Below, piece by piece: positions 37,319-49,299 of a DNA stretch of 64,000 bases. How positions within the stretch are numbered: the first letter of the stretch is position 1; each line of letters starts with the position of its first letter. Under the pieces are notes generated by a model that worked only from the letters and a program-made list of their open reading frames with translations, had not been told where the DNA came from and searched no databases. The position numbers and the translations under genes were made by a program. Source of the DNA: Cristatella mucedo (taxonomy: Eukaryota; Bryozoa; Phylactolaemata; Cristatellidae); NCBI GenBank assembly GCA_009760855.2, contig WPIO01000024.1, positions 4,302,501-4,366,500 on the forward strand. The letters are read 5' to 3'.

Positions 37319-38026
37319 GTGTCATTAGCCTCAGGTCATGTCCCAGCACCTTTCAAAAAAGCAGTAGTCAGGCCTTTCCTCAAGAGAGCAACACTAGACC
37401 AAGAGAACTTGTGCAACTTCAGCCCAGTCTCCCTTCTACCATTTCTATCAAATACACTGGATCTGGTCGTGGCAGACCAGCTAAACTCATATATAGAAAC
37501 CTCACACCTTGCTAGTAAGTTCCAGTCCAGCTTTAGAGCTAATCACTCCACAGAGTCAGCATTGCTTAGGGTATACAACGACCTACTTAGGAATGCAGAC
37601 ATGGGTAGAGTGTCTCTGCTTGTTTTGCTTGATCTTTCGGCAGCATTTGACACCATAGATCACAAAGTTCTTCTAAAGCACCTCTCATCTCGCCTGGGCA
37701 TCACTGGCACTGCTCCTCAGTGGTTCAGGTTCTATCTCAGTGGGAGACTCCAAAGTATTGACGTGAATAGAAAAAGATCATCTGAAGTACCTTTAAAATA
37801 TGGAGTAACTCAGGGCTCTGTGCTAGGTCCGGATCTTTTCACGGTTCATGCTCTCCCTCTTGCTGATGCGATTGTCAAGCACAATCTAGGCTTTCACTTC
37901 TATGCGGATGAAAATCAGTTGAACCATTGCTTTGATCCCCCCAGCCTTCGAGCACCTCAAATTCTCTCAACTCACTTGCTGCATGCATTGATGACATCCC
38001 CACATGGATGGCAGCACTTTTTTTAA
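37319..38026 (+). pseudogene. LINE-1 reverse transcriptase core
   Basis: Open for 235 codons, with in-frame coding from about 37176. Ordered RT blocks: NFSPVSLLPFLSNTLDLVV, FQSSFRANHSTESALLRVYN, DLSAAFDTIDHKVL (first catalytic Asp region), RFYLSGRLQSIDV, YGVTQGSVLGPDLF and FHFYADENQL. The last box is normally YADD; the second Asp, which binds metal, is Glu here, and PQGS has become TQGS. The frame is lost in the run of T at about 38020, just before the LNDDKT motif, which continues in the next frame. Confidence 0.88.
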
Positions 38027-38762
38027 ACTAAACGATGACAAAACTAACTTACTAGTTATGGGCAAACCCAGTGTGATTCAGAAATTGGAAAGGCTGAAGC
38101 TCAAAATTGGAACTGCCAGCATATCTCCTGTCGAATCAGCTCGAAATCTAGGTGTCATATTCCAAAGCGACCTCTCGTTAGACGACCATATCAGCTCCAC
38201 GGTCAAATCTGCCTGTTTTCAGCTTCATAATATTGCTAGAATTCGGGTTCGTTTAGATAGGGATACCACATCTAAGTTGGTCAATGCATTCGATACATCT
38301 CGTCTCGACTTCTGCAACTCGCTGCTTACTGGCCTACCAGCATGTGCGAACAGGCGATTGCAGCTAGTGCAGAACTCTGCAGCTAGGCTTGTCTGTCGTG
38401 AGCTTCACAGTTGCCACATTACTCCACTTCTCTCAGACCTGCACTGGCTACCGGTCAAGCAACGGATTGACTTTAAGGTTTTGTCGCTCACTTTTAGGTC
38501 CCTTCATTCTATGACTCCAGCCTATCTCTCCAACATACTCCCCCACCAGGCCAAGCATCGTACCACCCTCTATTCGGAGTCCAACAGTCTAGAAATACCT
38601 CGTACCAACCTCAAATCCTTTGGAGACCGTGCATTTAGTTCGTATGCTCCCAAAGCCTGGAACTCTCTCCCGACCTGTGTCAGAACATCCCCTGACCTGA
38701 CCACATTTAAAAGGAACTTAAAAACACACCTATTTAGTAGAGCATTTAGTGGTTGCCCGTGA
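38004..38762 (+). pseudogene. LINE-1 polymerase, RT end and C-terminal domain
   Basis: Continues the preceding RT after a +1 shift: FKLNDDKTNLLVMGK (RT thumb-side motif), ESARNLGVIFQSDLSLDDH, DTSRLDFCNSLLTGLPACANRRL, HITPLLSDLHWLPVKQRIDFKV, NLKSFGDRAFSSYAPKAWNSLP, ending KTHLFSRAFSGCP and stop. This is the full normal C-terminus for the family. With the two catalytic changes upstream it is presumably inactive. Confidence 0.88.
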
Positions 38763-39024
38763 TTCGTCCTGTATGTGCTTATGCATGCTGACACTGTGCA
38801 TGCTGCCACTAACCACATTTGCATGCTGACCCTGTGCATGTCACCCCTAACTATGTTATTCATTTTATCTGTTTTTTAAGCATGATTTTACTTACCTTTT
38901 AATTGTATTTCACCTTGCAGCACATGTAAAGCGCCTAGAAAGAGATTAAATTCTCTGAGGGTGCTTTATCAAGTACATTACTATTATTCATATTATTAGG
39001 GCTTATATCGTGGTTAACCGAGAG

Positions 39025-39125
39025 CTGCCCCACTGTTGAAGGGAGGCTATGCTGTAGTTGCTCAAGTTCTCTTGGTCTGGTGTAACTTTTTGAAAAAGGC
39101 CTGACTACAGCCTCTTTAAAAAAAT
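39025..39125 (-). mobile_element. LINE-1 short fragment
   Basis: TAGTTGCTCAAGTTCTCTTGGTCTGGTGTAAC matches TAGTTGCTTAAGTTCTCTTCGTCTAGTGTAGC at 2790 of the minus-strand copy. About 100 bases only, just behind the tail of the plus-strand copy. Confidence 0.7.
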
Positions 39126-39586
39126 CTGTAAATCTGTAAAAACGTTTCCCGGAGCAATGCTTGGTTGTTTTATTATGAAATTATCCTCAGGAAAAGCACA
39201 TCACCTGGAGTAAAGTGACATCACAGTGCCAGATTGATAAAGTGTGACTGTTTCTGTTCATGCAATCTGCAAACAATTGGAATACAATCTTCAAACACAT
39301 GGGCACTTTTAAATTTCTACTGACACTGTTCTTCAGCAGTTCATTTAAAAATGCTTTGATAATTCATATAGTGGCACAACTCTTGCTACGCGTGCAAACA
39401 TGGTAATATTACCATACCCAACCGTAAATTCTCAGAATTAGCACGTTCTTCCTAACTTGGAGTGTTTGCTGAATAGTATTTCTTGATATATGTTGTAGAC
39501 GTATGGTTTGAGGAAGCCTCACTATATGACAAGCAGTTGAAGTAATTTCATAGCAAAACTATATCTCTTTTTTTTTCATTTTATAG

Positions 39587-39716
39587 ACACAGGTGGCCGA
39601 AGACAGCAAACGATGAAAGCAGCAGCGACCAAATCGCCACAGAGGCGAATCCGCAGAGAACTGCCTGCTTACGAAGTTGATCTCTTATATGTCCTTGACT
39701 TTTCTACGTATCAGAG
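39587..39716 (+). CDS. Metalloprotease exon: furin site and start of catalytic domain
   Basis: A very strong polypyrimidine tract and TTATAG precede it; donor CAGAG|GTAGAG is weaker. It enters in phase 1 and leaves in phase 2. The encoded stretch is basic and ends its first half with SPQRRIRR, a site for furin-type convertases (R-x-x-R), directly followed by ELPAYEVDLLYVLDFSTYQ, the usual first beta strand of an M12B catalytic domain. This is the point where the propeptide is cut off during secretion. The left phase does not fit exon 3 at its best donor (see there). Confidence 0.7.
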
Positions 39717-41372
39717 GTAGAGTGGCAGCCAACATTTTAGTAAAGAAATTCAACCAAACGAAAAAAATGAACGTAATATCACGCTTAAAGTCAAGTCCTC
39801 TTGCATATCATTCCTTAAATCTATAAAGCTCCCTAATGAAAAAGTTTTTTGCTACGGAGGAAAGTTTTCTTCAGCTAGTCAAAGCATGATTTTCTTTAAA
39901 TAGGCAGACGGTAGCAAAACTTTTTAGTCTCACATAAAAAATGAAAGCCGTACGCGAGTCGGAATTACTGTCGTGAAGGCGAGTAGCCCGGAAATAGTCT
40001 TACAGGATGGTTGGGCAGGCACCAGTCATCTACAGGACGGCAATGTTGCTACCTGAGAGTTTTTTTGGTGAGGTTCACAGCGCTTCATCTTAGGAGCAAA
40101 AGCTCGTATCACCAACGGTCTGTAGGCAGAGAAATAACAAAGCCATTGTATGGTCCATTAACAAAATGAGGGCAAGATGATGCTGAAGCAAAGGCAGCAG
40201 TTCAGTTATGTGTGAAGTAGCTGATCAGTTTTGGGCCTTCAGGGTTAGCTTAGCAACTTTGCTCTCTATTAGATTATCAATCCGCTGCCAGCCTGGCTCT
40301 TTCAACAGAGGAGACACACGGTCAAACCTCTGAGATTTGCTCCCTAGCCCTTAACCAATTGCCAAATATTTTTATTACTCGGTTTAGTATACAGCACAAA
40401 AGGCAGTTACTAAAACTCTAGGATTTAAAAAACAACCTCACGTTCATAATATTTTAAAATATATCACAGCAGCTGCAACCATTAGAATAAAAATATTTAT
40501 TAGGATGCCAATTGCCGCATTATATCTACTAATTTAAGCCAAAAAGTCCGTCTGCCCGTAATGGCAAAATGGAGTGCTCCCGTCCGCGGCAAGATGGTGC
40601 CGTATGGTCTACCATAAACATGCTGTGACAACTTACACCGAGACTCAGTTAAGTGGCTCCAGAAGCAGCGAGCTATTGCGATATATTATAATTGTTACAT
40701 ATTTCCTCTCTAAATATACGTTGATAATGCGTCTACATTTTTCCTAGTAAAATATTTAGAGAGACTCGATTTAGTCGGTCTTTCATAAAATTTAGATTGA
40801 ATAAATTCGATTTTTAACCTTTTTTACAAACTCTTGATTTGCATATTGATTACAAGGAAATAACTTACTTTACAATAATGAAAGCATAAAGAAGAGATTA
40901 ATCAAATACAATATATCTGGTTCAACCCTAAAACAACGATTTATTTTTGCTCAATAAATTAAATTATGTTTAATGTATTCAGGATATTCTTCTAGTTTCT
41001 TTTTTAATATATCTTTTAAAAGTGATTAGGCTAATAATAAAGTTGCACCACTAATTACTCCTTGGGGCGGCATCTATAAAATATGATTTTCCGTGGCAGC
41101 GAAGTCTGCATTAAATAGTCTCTGTGTTTTTCCTACTAGAAAGAAAATTGATGTATATTTTGTTCGCATTTGTATTAATGCATTATTGGAGAAATCTGAT
41201 GCGTGTCGATTTTTGAAAGCTTTATGACAGCCACGATGCTACCTAGCAATATAATTACTTGAAATATAGTCCAATTTCCTTTCCGAGAAAAAACTCATGA
41301 GAAATACTAGAAATTAATTTCTCGGCACAAGTTATTTTTAAGATGTTTTTTCAGTTTTAAGGCTGAAATGAG

Positions 41373-41448
41373 TATCAATAACCAAGCTGTTACAAAGGCC
41401 GCCGTTCTACAAGAGCTTCGCTACTACTATGCTCAAGTCAGTAACGGG
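41373..41448 (+). CDS. Metalloprotease catalytic domain exon
   Basis: Begins after AAATGAG with one base completing a Ser codon (AG + T), and ends at ACGGG|GTAAGC in phase 0. Encodes SINNQAVTKAAVLQELRYYYAQVSNG, the first helix of the catalytic domain. A closer-looking acceptor TTTTAAG|GCTGAA twelve bases upstream would not fit the phase of the previous exon, so this start is an inference from frame. Confidence 0.6.
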
Positions 41449-41570
41449 GTAAGCATAATGAGTTTAGAATCAGCAGTACTGCATCTTCTACCAGAGTTGC
41501 TAATGTCTTAAACTTTGACACTCCAACTTTGACATAGAAGGAACTTCTCTAATACTTTGGGTATTTTTAG

Positions 41571-41648
41571 GTGGACATGCGTTACAGAGGCATCAGCACA
41601 GCTCCCTGGACGATGAGAACTAAGCTCGTGGCCTTCTACATAGTCACG
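41571..41648 (+). CDS. Metalloprotease catalytic domain exon
   Basis: Acceptor GGTATTTTTAG, donor CACG|GTAAGG, 26 codons, phase 0 on both sides. Encodes VDMRYRGISTAPWTMRTKLV then AFYIVT, a beta-strand segment that in M12B enzymes leads to the variable loop. Both splice sites are good, and a bare intron of 122 bases separates it from the exon before. Confidence 0.75.
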
Positions 41649-43129
41649 GTAAGGGATGAAGATTCGTTTCTGGTAATGTGCAATGTAATGCAAGCAGCAA
41701 TATAAGCATGTATTTGTTGATGCAGCTCAAAATCAAAAATACATTTAATCAGGGACATTTTCTATTAAATGGCAACGTGTGGCCTTCAAGTTCCTCTCAT
41801 AATTCTTGTTTATTTAGCCAAGGCAAACGTCAGCTCTTTTAATAAGTTTTGGCAAGTAAAACATCTCTGCTCTGACCGTATATCATACATTGCTAGAAGA
41901 AACCAATTTATTCTGGAGGAGCTGATCAAACCACTTAAACACGCTGAAATACCTTATTGCAACTACATATTTGGAGACAGTTGATTCCCGTTAGTGAAGT
42001 AGCGGTACCTACGAGCAAGTGATGCCTTTTTGGGCTCGTGCAAAACAGTCTTCTAAACATCCTCTAAGCTGTGCAGCTACGGATACTCTGGTTCCGCAAT
42101 TCGAGCATCTTTCTTCTCATTTCGGTTTATTGTAACATGCCTGTCAATGGCTATTGGATCAGATGTGTTCGAGAACACTGCTCTTTGGGTTTTTGGTCAC
42201 CCCCTGTGCTAACACAAAAGGTTATGGAAGCCTTTATAAAATATGAAACCCTAGAACATGTTTTTACTCGTGATCATAATTCATCGACCCCGGTCCTCAC
42301 TTGCTTCTGCATTTTATATATAATATTCATATTTCATTATTTAAAAAATTGCTAATCCGTTTTGGCATCTAAATACTGAAGAGTAAAAACGCCTAACGTT
42401 TCTAAACATATTTGCCATTCGCAGTAACAAAGTGTCAATTTGCTTTTCACCTGTAACTAAAAATGACTTTTCCCCACGTCGTGTTGGCACTTATGCAAAC
42501 ACGACACTTGCTAGGCTCTTAGAGGACAATTCAACTCTTAACAGACGACAGTTTCATCCCCACAAACGTGCTCGGTTTGGACTGAGACACAGTGAAAGCA
42601 AGGCTTACACAACTTCCTTAAAATGCTAACTAAAATTACTTGCTACTGCATATCCTTTTCTTGGAGTCTGATCATTACGTTACGTCAAATACGATGTTCT
42701 GCATAGGCAAAGTGAAAAAACTTATTTAGCAAATCTGAATTATTAATTAAAGCTAAAATGTGTAAGCATTGCCAGTAAAAAATATAAGAATCCGGTATAA
42801 ACTAAAAGCTACTCAATTCGCAATCTAATGCAATCGTGTATGAGAAAGACCATATGAAACACGTTTTGCAAAAGTGATGTGAGTTTTTTTTCTCAAAAAA
42901 ATTATCGGATTGTATTGCAGCAAATATTGTTCAAAAGGCCCATTACTAAATAACGGATTCAGCAAGTTTAGAAAATAATTATTAATTATAACCCGTAATT
43001 CTAGCCAATCTGTGATATTCCTTTTTGTAATAAGTTATTGACGAAGACCTTGAGAGCCTGTTTCAAATATAAGTTAAGATTGTACCAAAATATGCGTTCT
43101 ACAGCTTATCCGGACCATTTCATATTGAA

Positions 43130-43415
43130 AGAGAAATACAAACTTATCTATATATCACAGTATTTATTGGGTCATTCCGATTCGTCCTTTATGTGCTTAT
43201 GCTTGCAGACACTGTGCATGCTGCCACTTAAAAAATTGCATGCATAACCTGAATATGTCACTCCTAACCTTATCATTCTTGTTGTTTTCTGAGCATGATA
43301 CAACTAGCCATTCTATTGTACTTTATTTGTATCACATTTAAACTGACTAGAAGGAGAATGAGTTCTTTGAGGACACCATATTACCCTTATTATTATTATT
43401 AGGAATATTATTATT
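43130..43415 (+). mobile_element. LINE-1 3' UTR and tail
   Basis: ATTCGTCCTTTATGTGCTTATGCTTGCAGACACTGTGCATGCTGCCACT matches the region after the LINE-1 stop at 38762, and the fragment ends in (TTA)n at about 43388-43402. Only the last 280 bases of the element are present, inside the protease intron. Confidence 0.8.
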
Positions 43416-44184
43416 ACTATTATGCTATAAAGCCTCAAAAAGAGCTTACGACCTTAAATTGCAACTAGTAGATAGGGTTCAGGGTGTCAAATTATTCATC
43501 ATGTATACTAAAAAAACTTTAAAATCACTTTTTTGAATTACCTTATTACTTGGGCTTTTGATCTCGGAATGGTTCTTCTTAAAAAAACAGAGGAATAATT
43601 CAAGAGCAAATTCTTACGTGGTACTTTACTTGTATTTGCTGTTAGAATTAAAAGCAATTGTTGCCGGCATTTGAGTTTATTGGGACCTTGAATTGAAAAG
43701 AATGGCACTAAACGTGATGCAACCTAAGTCATTGGACGGCTGTCAGCTGGAGTCTCAATAGTACAAAACCTCTTTCCATTATTCATCGCCTGGCTAGCTT
43801 CAGTCTCAGAGCCTTCCAAATAGGAGTTCAGTATCCCTTCCTTGGGCGGAAATGCAATTTAAATTACATTAAAATAATTAAATAAGGCTATTGATGCATC
43901 TGGTTAGTCGGTTCGTGTTAAAGAACGACTAGGATTTTTCGTATCTTCGTTGAGATACGATAAAAACTCCTTGGAAATCGTGTAAGCTTCTTCGCGTACC
44001 ATCCTCGTGGTACCCGAAGGTCACAGCAAGTACTCAACTGGATAGTTTGGGCACACTATGTAATATTCTCAGGTTCTTTAATTATCTGCATGAAAATAGT
44101 AGACTTCAAGTCATATTCAGTTCTAATTCATCTCAGTAAGCGTTTGATTAGCTGAGAAGTCAAAAGTAATGTGGTTTCGTTTAG

Positions 44185-44360
44185 ACAGCAGCAGACAGTA
44201 CTTGGACGGAAGACATACGTGCTCCGGGAGGTCAGAATGGTAGATATGCAGTGAGCGCCGCGGACAGCCTAGAGCGTTTCACTAAATGGGTCTATGGCGG
44301 AGCCGGAGAAGTGACGATCTCATCGATGCCAAAGTTCAACCATGCAGCACTCTTCACTTC
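44185..44360 (+). CDS. Metalloprotease catalytic domain exon
   Basis: Acceptor GGTTTCGTTTAG, donor CTTC|GTAAGG, enters in phase 0 and leaves in phase 2. Encodes about 58 residues with DSLERFTKWVYGG and ending SSMPKFNHAALFTS. The last block is the core strand of M12B enzymes that is usually written H-D-x-A-x-L-F-T. This exon is the most reliable single anchor before the zinc motif. Confidence 0.82.
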
Positions 44361-44557
44361 GTAAGGCTTTGCTCTCAGCTAATTGCAGTGCTTTCGTACT
44401 TACATGTGGACCACATGCATCTGTCCTGATTGAAAACACTGAACATTTTTAAAATGGTTGCTAATCTAATTTACTTCGCCTGCAATATTTTAAAAAGGAA
44501 CCCATCTATTGTTTTTTTTCTGGTTTCGGGAATATGTTTTTCTGATTTTTTTTCTAG

Positions 44558-44607
44558 ATACGACATTTTCGGTCGAAATTCTACAGACCCGAATTACGGG
44601 GTGATTG
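44558..44607 (+). CDS. Metalloprotease catalytic domain exon (short)
   Basis: Only 50 bases: acceptor TTTTTTTTCTAG, donor ATTG|GTGAGC. Joined to the exon before, the frame reads ALFTSYDIFGRNSTDPNYGV then into GLAYL of the next exon. NST is a possible N-glycosylation site. Phases agree on both sides (2 in, 1 out). Confidence 0.8.
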
Positions 44608-45624
44608 GTGAGCGGACCTAAGCATGAGAAAATTCAAAATTTGACATTTTTCTAGTAAAACTTGTCGAATATCTGCATAATTTAGGTGCCAGTAGTTAAA
44701 GGGACGACATTCCATTCATTTGCCAATCTGCTATTTTAAGAAACGCTTTTAAATGTGACTTTGATTAGTGTTCAGCTGCGGAATTCCAGTACCTTAAAGA
44801 CTAAAATAGTCTACAGCATTTTAACTTACATAGCGTAATACTAAAACAACTGGCTAACTAGCTATCCACAGGATCATAAAGCTAAAAATCTTACATAATT
44901 ACTCCTGAGTAGTTCTTATAGATAAACTCACACAGAAGGTTTGTAATCGTTAGTACATTCGTCTAAATCTAACTTTGTCATTGCATTTAATTGCATTTCA
45001 AGAGCAGCAAGGAAAGATACATTTAGAGGCCAAGGTTTAGTGAGAACCATTGTTAAAAAGGCAATAATATTTAAATCAAAGATCAAACATTTAACTGGCA
45101 TATAATAATTCTAATCATTATTACCATTTATTAGTAAATTGCCGTTGACATGAGACTACAGTCAATGTTTACGATATTAGAAATAGTCTGAACATGAGTG
45201 AAATTACGTCCGTTTTCACCAATAGATGTGAATGGGGTTGCACTTGCAGCCACTGTACTAGCAAAAGCCCCTAAAAGCTTAGATTTACATGTGGACAAAT
45301 CGTTTTCTCTCTCCATATTTTTAAGAGAGATAGGAGACATAAGGCTGACACAACTTTAACCCCCCTAGCTATTTCTCGCTTAGCCATTGATTTTACCCAA
45401 ATATATCTTAAAAGTACAATTCAACTCTAAGAGACTAGTCAGGCGTTGTATATGCTTAATTAGACTCCAGTTTCATTGTAAAATCAAAAGCTGCATGTCG
45501 ATCTTTTACTAACAACAGCCTGTAAATCGAATAATATCCCATCAAAGTATTTACCGGTCGCAATGTTCTTTTTTATTGTTAACCCTAAAAAGTATATCTG
45601 CATGCACACTGACATATATAAATA

Positions 45625-45629
45625 AATAA

Positions 45630-45690
<61 letters not shown>

Positions 45691-45802
45691 TATATATATA
45701 TATGTGTATATAAATATATACATACATATATATACATATATATATATATGTATATATATATATGTATGTATGTATATATATATATATCTATATATGCATA
45801 TA
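45625..45802. repeat. Imperfect (AT)n with GTAT interruptions
   Basis: AT dinucleotides with regular GTATGTAT and CATACATAT interruptions; the two halves are partly complementary and can fold. A second short run lies at 45877-45902. Tyr/Ile open frames on both strands are artefacts. Confidence 0.95.
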
Positions 45803-47864
45803 TACATGCTGTTTTCTAATTTAACTTTCCGAAGACATTATATACATGTAAAACGTTTCTTAATCTTTGCACAATGCAATATATATATATATATTTATAT
45901 ATCTTCGTAAAATCAGATGATAACAATTGTACACAAGCTTTTATGAGCTAAAGGTGTTTATGCTTATCAACCATATAGTTATACAAATGCTAAGTAATTA
46001 TTAACTCAGTGAAATGTCACAAGCGTTTAATAGTGCACAATTTCACTGTTGAATCTCCTCAAGTCTCCTAGAACTTGTTTGGGCGGATAAGTTCGCCAAA
46101 GCTATGGATTTATTGTGATATTCTGGAATTAATTTCGATATGAATTGGTATTGTGGCTTTTGTGTGCAAATGCATGACTGGGCGAGTTCTCAGTTGTTTT
46201 TTCCTATCGTTTAACACGTATGTGGAAGTGCCTTACTCTTAGAGTGCATGATTGTGGGCAGAAAGCTTAGTTTGCTCGTTCAGGGTAATTTTTTCGGAAA
46301 CCCTGACTTAGTAAAAGTACAATTGTATAATAATTGTAAGAGTAAAACTTGCACATACAAGGTAAGGATTATAGTATAAGAAGATCGAGACTTGGTGCTC
46401 AGATTTCTCATAGCTTATCCGAGAAATTTGCTATGAATGATTACATCTGTTAAGTCTAGAATAACAAAATATTCTGAAAGTTACTACGTATATTAGTGCT
46501 CCACGAATATTGTGTGTTACCCATAGATAATATGATCCAACGTGCAATTATCAGTGTATTCCCAAAGCCATCACCACTCATACGTTGACTTGCTTCTATG
46601 AAGCTTTCTATTACTGACCAGCTTGCATTAAGCGATGGTTGAAGAAAATTAGCACATCAAATTTAGCACAATTATTTCAATAATCTGATGTGGGCAATTT
46701 CAAAAAGACTAAATTCATTGATTGTGGATTTGAGCTGAAAAAGGGTACGATTAATGGTAATATCACAAAGCCGAGGGATGCTGCAAAAAAATAATAAAAT
46801 TAATTTAGTGACACGTGACTTTTTGCAAACTCACATGATCATTTTACCAAAGAGGAAATATAGATTTCTAAAATGTTATTAATTCCAATGGTTCTGACAT
46901 AGTGTCCTAAGATAACTTAATCTAGGCTATTTACATACTTTAAAACGAATGGAGCAATCTAATGACATTTAGAAAATCCATTCATGACAGTTCTTGATGT
47001 TGTATGCTTCATTTCTAGCCACACGACAAGCCTAAATCACGGATGCACCCAAAGAGGAAGATAAACCAATGACCCTATTGAGTATTTGATGGTCTAGGGA
47101 ATAAAACAAGATATATGGTTTTACGCTGCAGGCTTCTCAAGAAGTACATTTTTAGGTGTGCTGGTGCATGTCACAAGTGAAGCTCTATAGGTAAAACTCA
47201 TGGCTGTTGAATTTTTGCTGTACATTTCCATAATTAAAGAATACATAGCTGCTTGAAACTCGATGAAATTTTTAGCAAGTGATACATAATCGCAAGCTGA
47301 TTTGGACTTTATGGATGTTTTACAAACAGAGCTAAATTCGGATATTAAAAATTACGGCGATCCTTCAATTACTGAAGGAGCTAGGGAGTTGACAGGGCAG
47401 AAAGCTGCTCTGTAAATGAAATTTTTTTTAGTAATTTAAGCATAAAACCCAGCAATTGGCAAAAATGTATGAAGACTTACCACAGCCAAAACAATTGCAT
47501 CAAAAGTCTTATATGATTCACAAATTGGTATATTAATTTTTCAATATATTGCTTCCCATTAACTGTCAGGTAAGACATAATTTGCCTAATTTGGTTTCTC
47601 CTATACTTCTTTGATATGGAGAATGTAAAAAGTGATGAAAACAGTTATGATATGTTTTTAGTACTAAAGGTACCCATACAATTATTTCACTGTAGGATCA
47701 ATATTCACAGAAATATTTGAAATTTAACAAATATGGTAGTCACTAAACATTAAAAAATCTCTTGTTTACGGTTTAGAAATTGTGTGCATTTCACATATAT
47801 TTCTTGACAAATAATTAATTTTGTTATGCTAAAGTTAGATATTTATCATCAGGAATAGTAGCAT

Positions 47865-47945
47865 TAAGTTAGCATAGCACGCTCAGAGAACTGAATTTAT
47901 ATCTAGGAACTCTGAATATGCTGTAAAGGAGCTTTATCACAAGAT
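47865..47945 (-). mobile_element. LINE-1 3' tail fragment
   Basis: CTCAGAGAACTGAATTTATATCTAGGAACTCTGAATATGCTG resembles the reverse complement of the LINE-1 end, as at 1245-1290. About 80 bases, decayed. Confidence 0.55.
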
Positions 47946-48195
47946 TATAGGCAGATGAAATTAAAGTAAGATTAGGTCGTCATTTTTAAATAGTTGTCTA
48001 TTGGCAGCAATATGTCCAGCCGGTGGAGGTTCGGGGCTTACAGAATACAATGAACAAAGTCTGCTGTGCAGGGAAGAGCGAGAGCATGTGAAGGGATAGT
48101 ATGGGTAATATACAAGGACAATAGCTCCTCAAGAAATTCCATCGATATTTTTCAAACTGTGAATGCTAATTTATATTGTAATTGTGTGTTTACAG

Positions 48196-48301
48196 GTCTG
48201 GCATACCTCGAAGCCCTATGCACACCCGCGAGTTCTTCCATAGTGGAGAACACTGGAGCTTTGACTGAAGCCGACACTTCAGCTCACGAACTGGGCCACA
48301 G
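48196..48301 (+). CDS. Metalloprotease exon with zinc-binding HELGH
   Basis: Acceptor GTGTGTTTACAG, donor CACAG|GTGAGT (near consensus). In phase 1, out phase 2. Encodes GLAYLEALCTP, then SSSIVENTGALTEADTSAHELGH. GLAY-x-x-x-x-C and SIVE are standard in ADAM/ADAMTS enzymes, and HELGH carries the first two zinc-binding histidines and the catalytic glutamate. This makes the M12B assignment firm. The rest of the zinc motif is in the next exon, almost 2 kb away. Confidence 0.93.
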
Positions 48302-49299
48302 GTGAGTAGATTATTGTTACGAAAAAGTCACTTTTTTGGAGCTCAGGGTGCTAGGTGTATAATATTTTTTCCGCTAATATCTTTAAATATATTATAACGA
48401 CCAAATTCATAATGCTAGGGAACATGCAGCAATAATGAATAATTGCATAGCTTGATCTATTCCATGCAAAAACTATTTTAGATCGATAGGATTCGTATAT
48501 CATCAAAGCTGTAATGCAGATCAAAATCCTGTAGTTATAGTGTATGCACAGCCCTCAAGAGAATCTCAAAAGTGTTACCACCTAGGATAACTTTTGGTCT
48601 CATCATGATTCGTTAGGGAAACATAATCGCAATTAGTAAGCCTTGTTTCCCCTTAGTTTTTTAGGACTTAATATGTCGGATCAGTTGATACACCAGCACA
48701 TCGATGATACCAAAAGTAAATTTCAACAAGCTACTCCCCCATAAGAATTAGTGATTTGGTGAGCTTACTCTTTTTTTTTAGATTCGGCCACCTAATGTTA
48801 GCTACAGAAAGTTCAAAAAAGAAATGCTATATAAAAACAAATAGTTGAATACGTGGAGAAATTCAGTATCATGTTCTGAAGCTATTGCAAAACTCAGTGG
48901 TTCATCTGGAATGCCATTCACGGCACAGCTGCCACATTGCTAATACTCATCCTGAGATTCTCCTGCTTCCTTTTGTGCACGAGGTTAAATTCTTGAATCT
49001 TTCATAAAAGTCTAGTAACTCATATAAAAAAATCCTTCCTTCTAAAGTCGTTTCTGCTTAATTGTGCTGTAACATAATGCAACCAATTGTTCCAAGTCGT
49101 TTCCTACCTCCTTGCACAAAATTGAAATACTTCGCAGGTCATATCGTTATAGTTATAGAATGTTAAAAACTCATCGTTCCAGGCAACTGTAACTATCAGC
49201 ATATATTTAGATTTAGGAAGAAAATGCTCATATAAATGGTCAACCAGTATGGTCAGCTTACACGACCACGTGAGCCCTACAACTTACTCTGCTTGCTTT

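Larger units (their letters stand above)
37170..39000 (+). mobile_element. LINE-1 copy, best-preserved reverse transcriptase and 3' end
   Basis: Starts inside the RT ORF (about KQVTSDIVLKFVSQ) and runs to the end CTCTGAGGGTGCTTTATC with an ATT tail at 38980-39000. It includes RT, C-terminal domain and 3' UTR. Compared with other copies it has few changes, so it is the youngest in the window: one frameshift near 38010-38030 in a T-run, a PQGS box reading TQGS, and the catalytic YADD box reading YADE. The insertion is in the direction of the protease gene, about 590 bases before the exon at 39587. Confidence 0.92.
44608..48195. other. Intron before the zinc-motif exon
   Basis: AT-rich intron of 3.6 kb. 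It holds the AT microsatellites at 45625-45802 and 45877-45902 and a LINE-1 tail at about 47865-47945. No further exon recognised. Confidence 0.55.
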
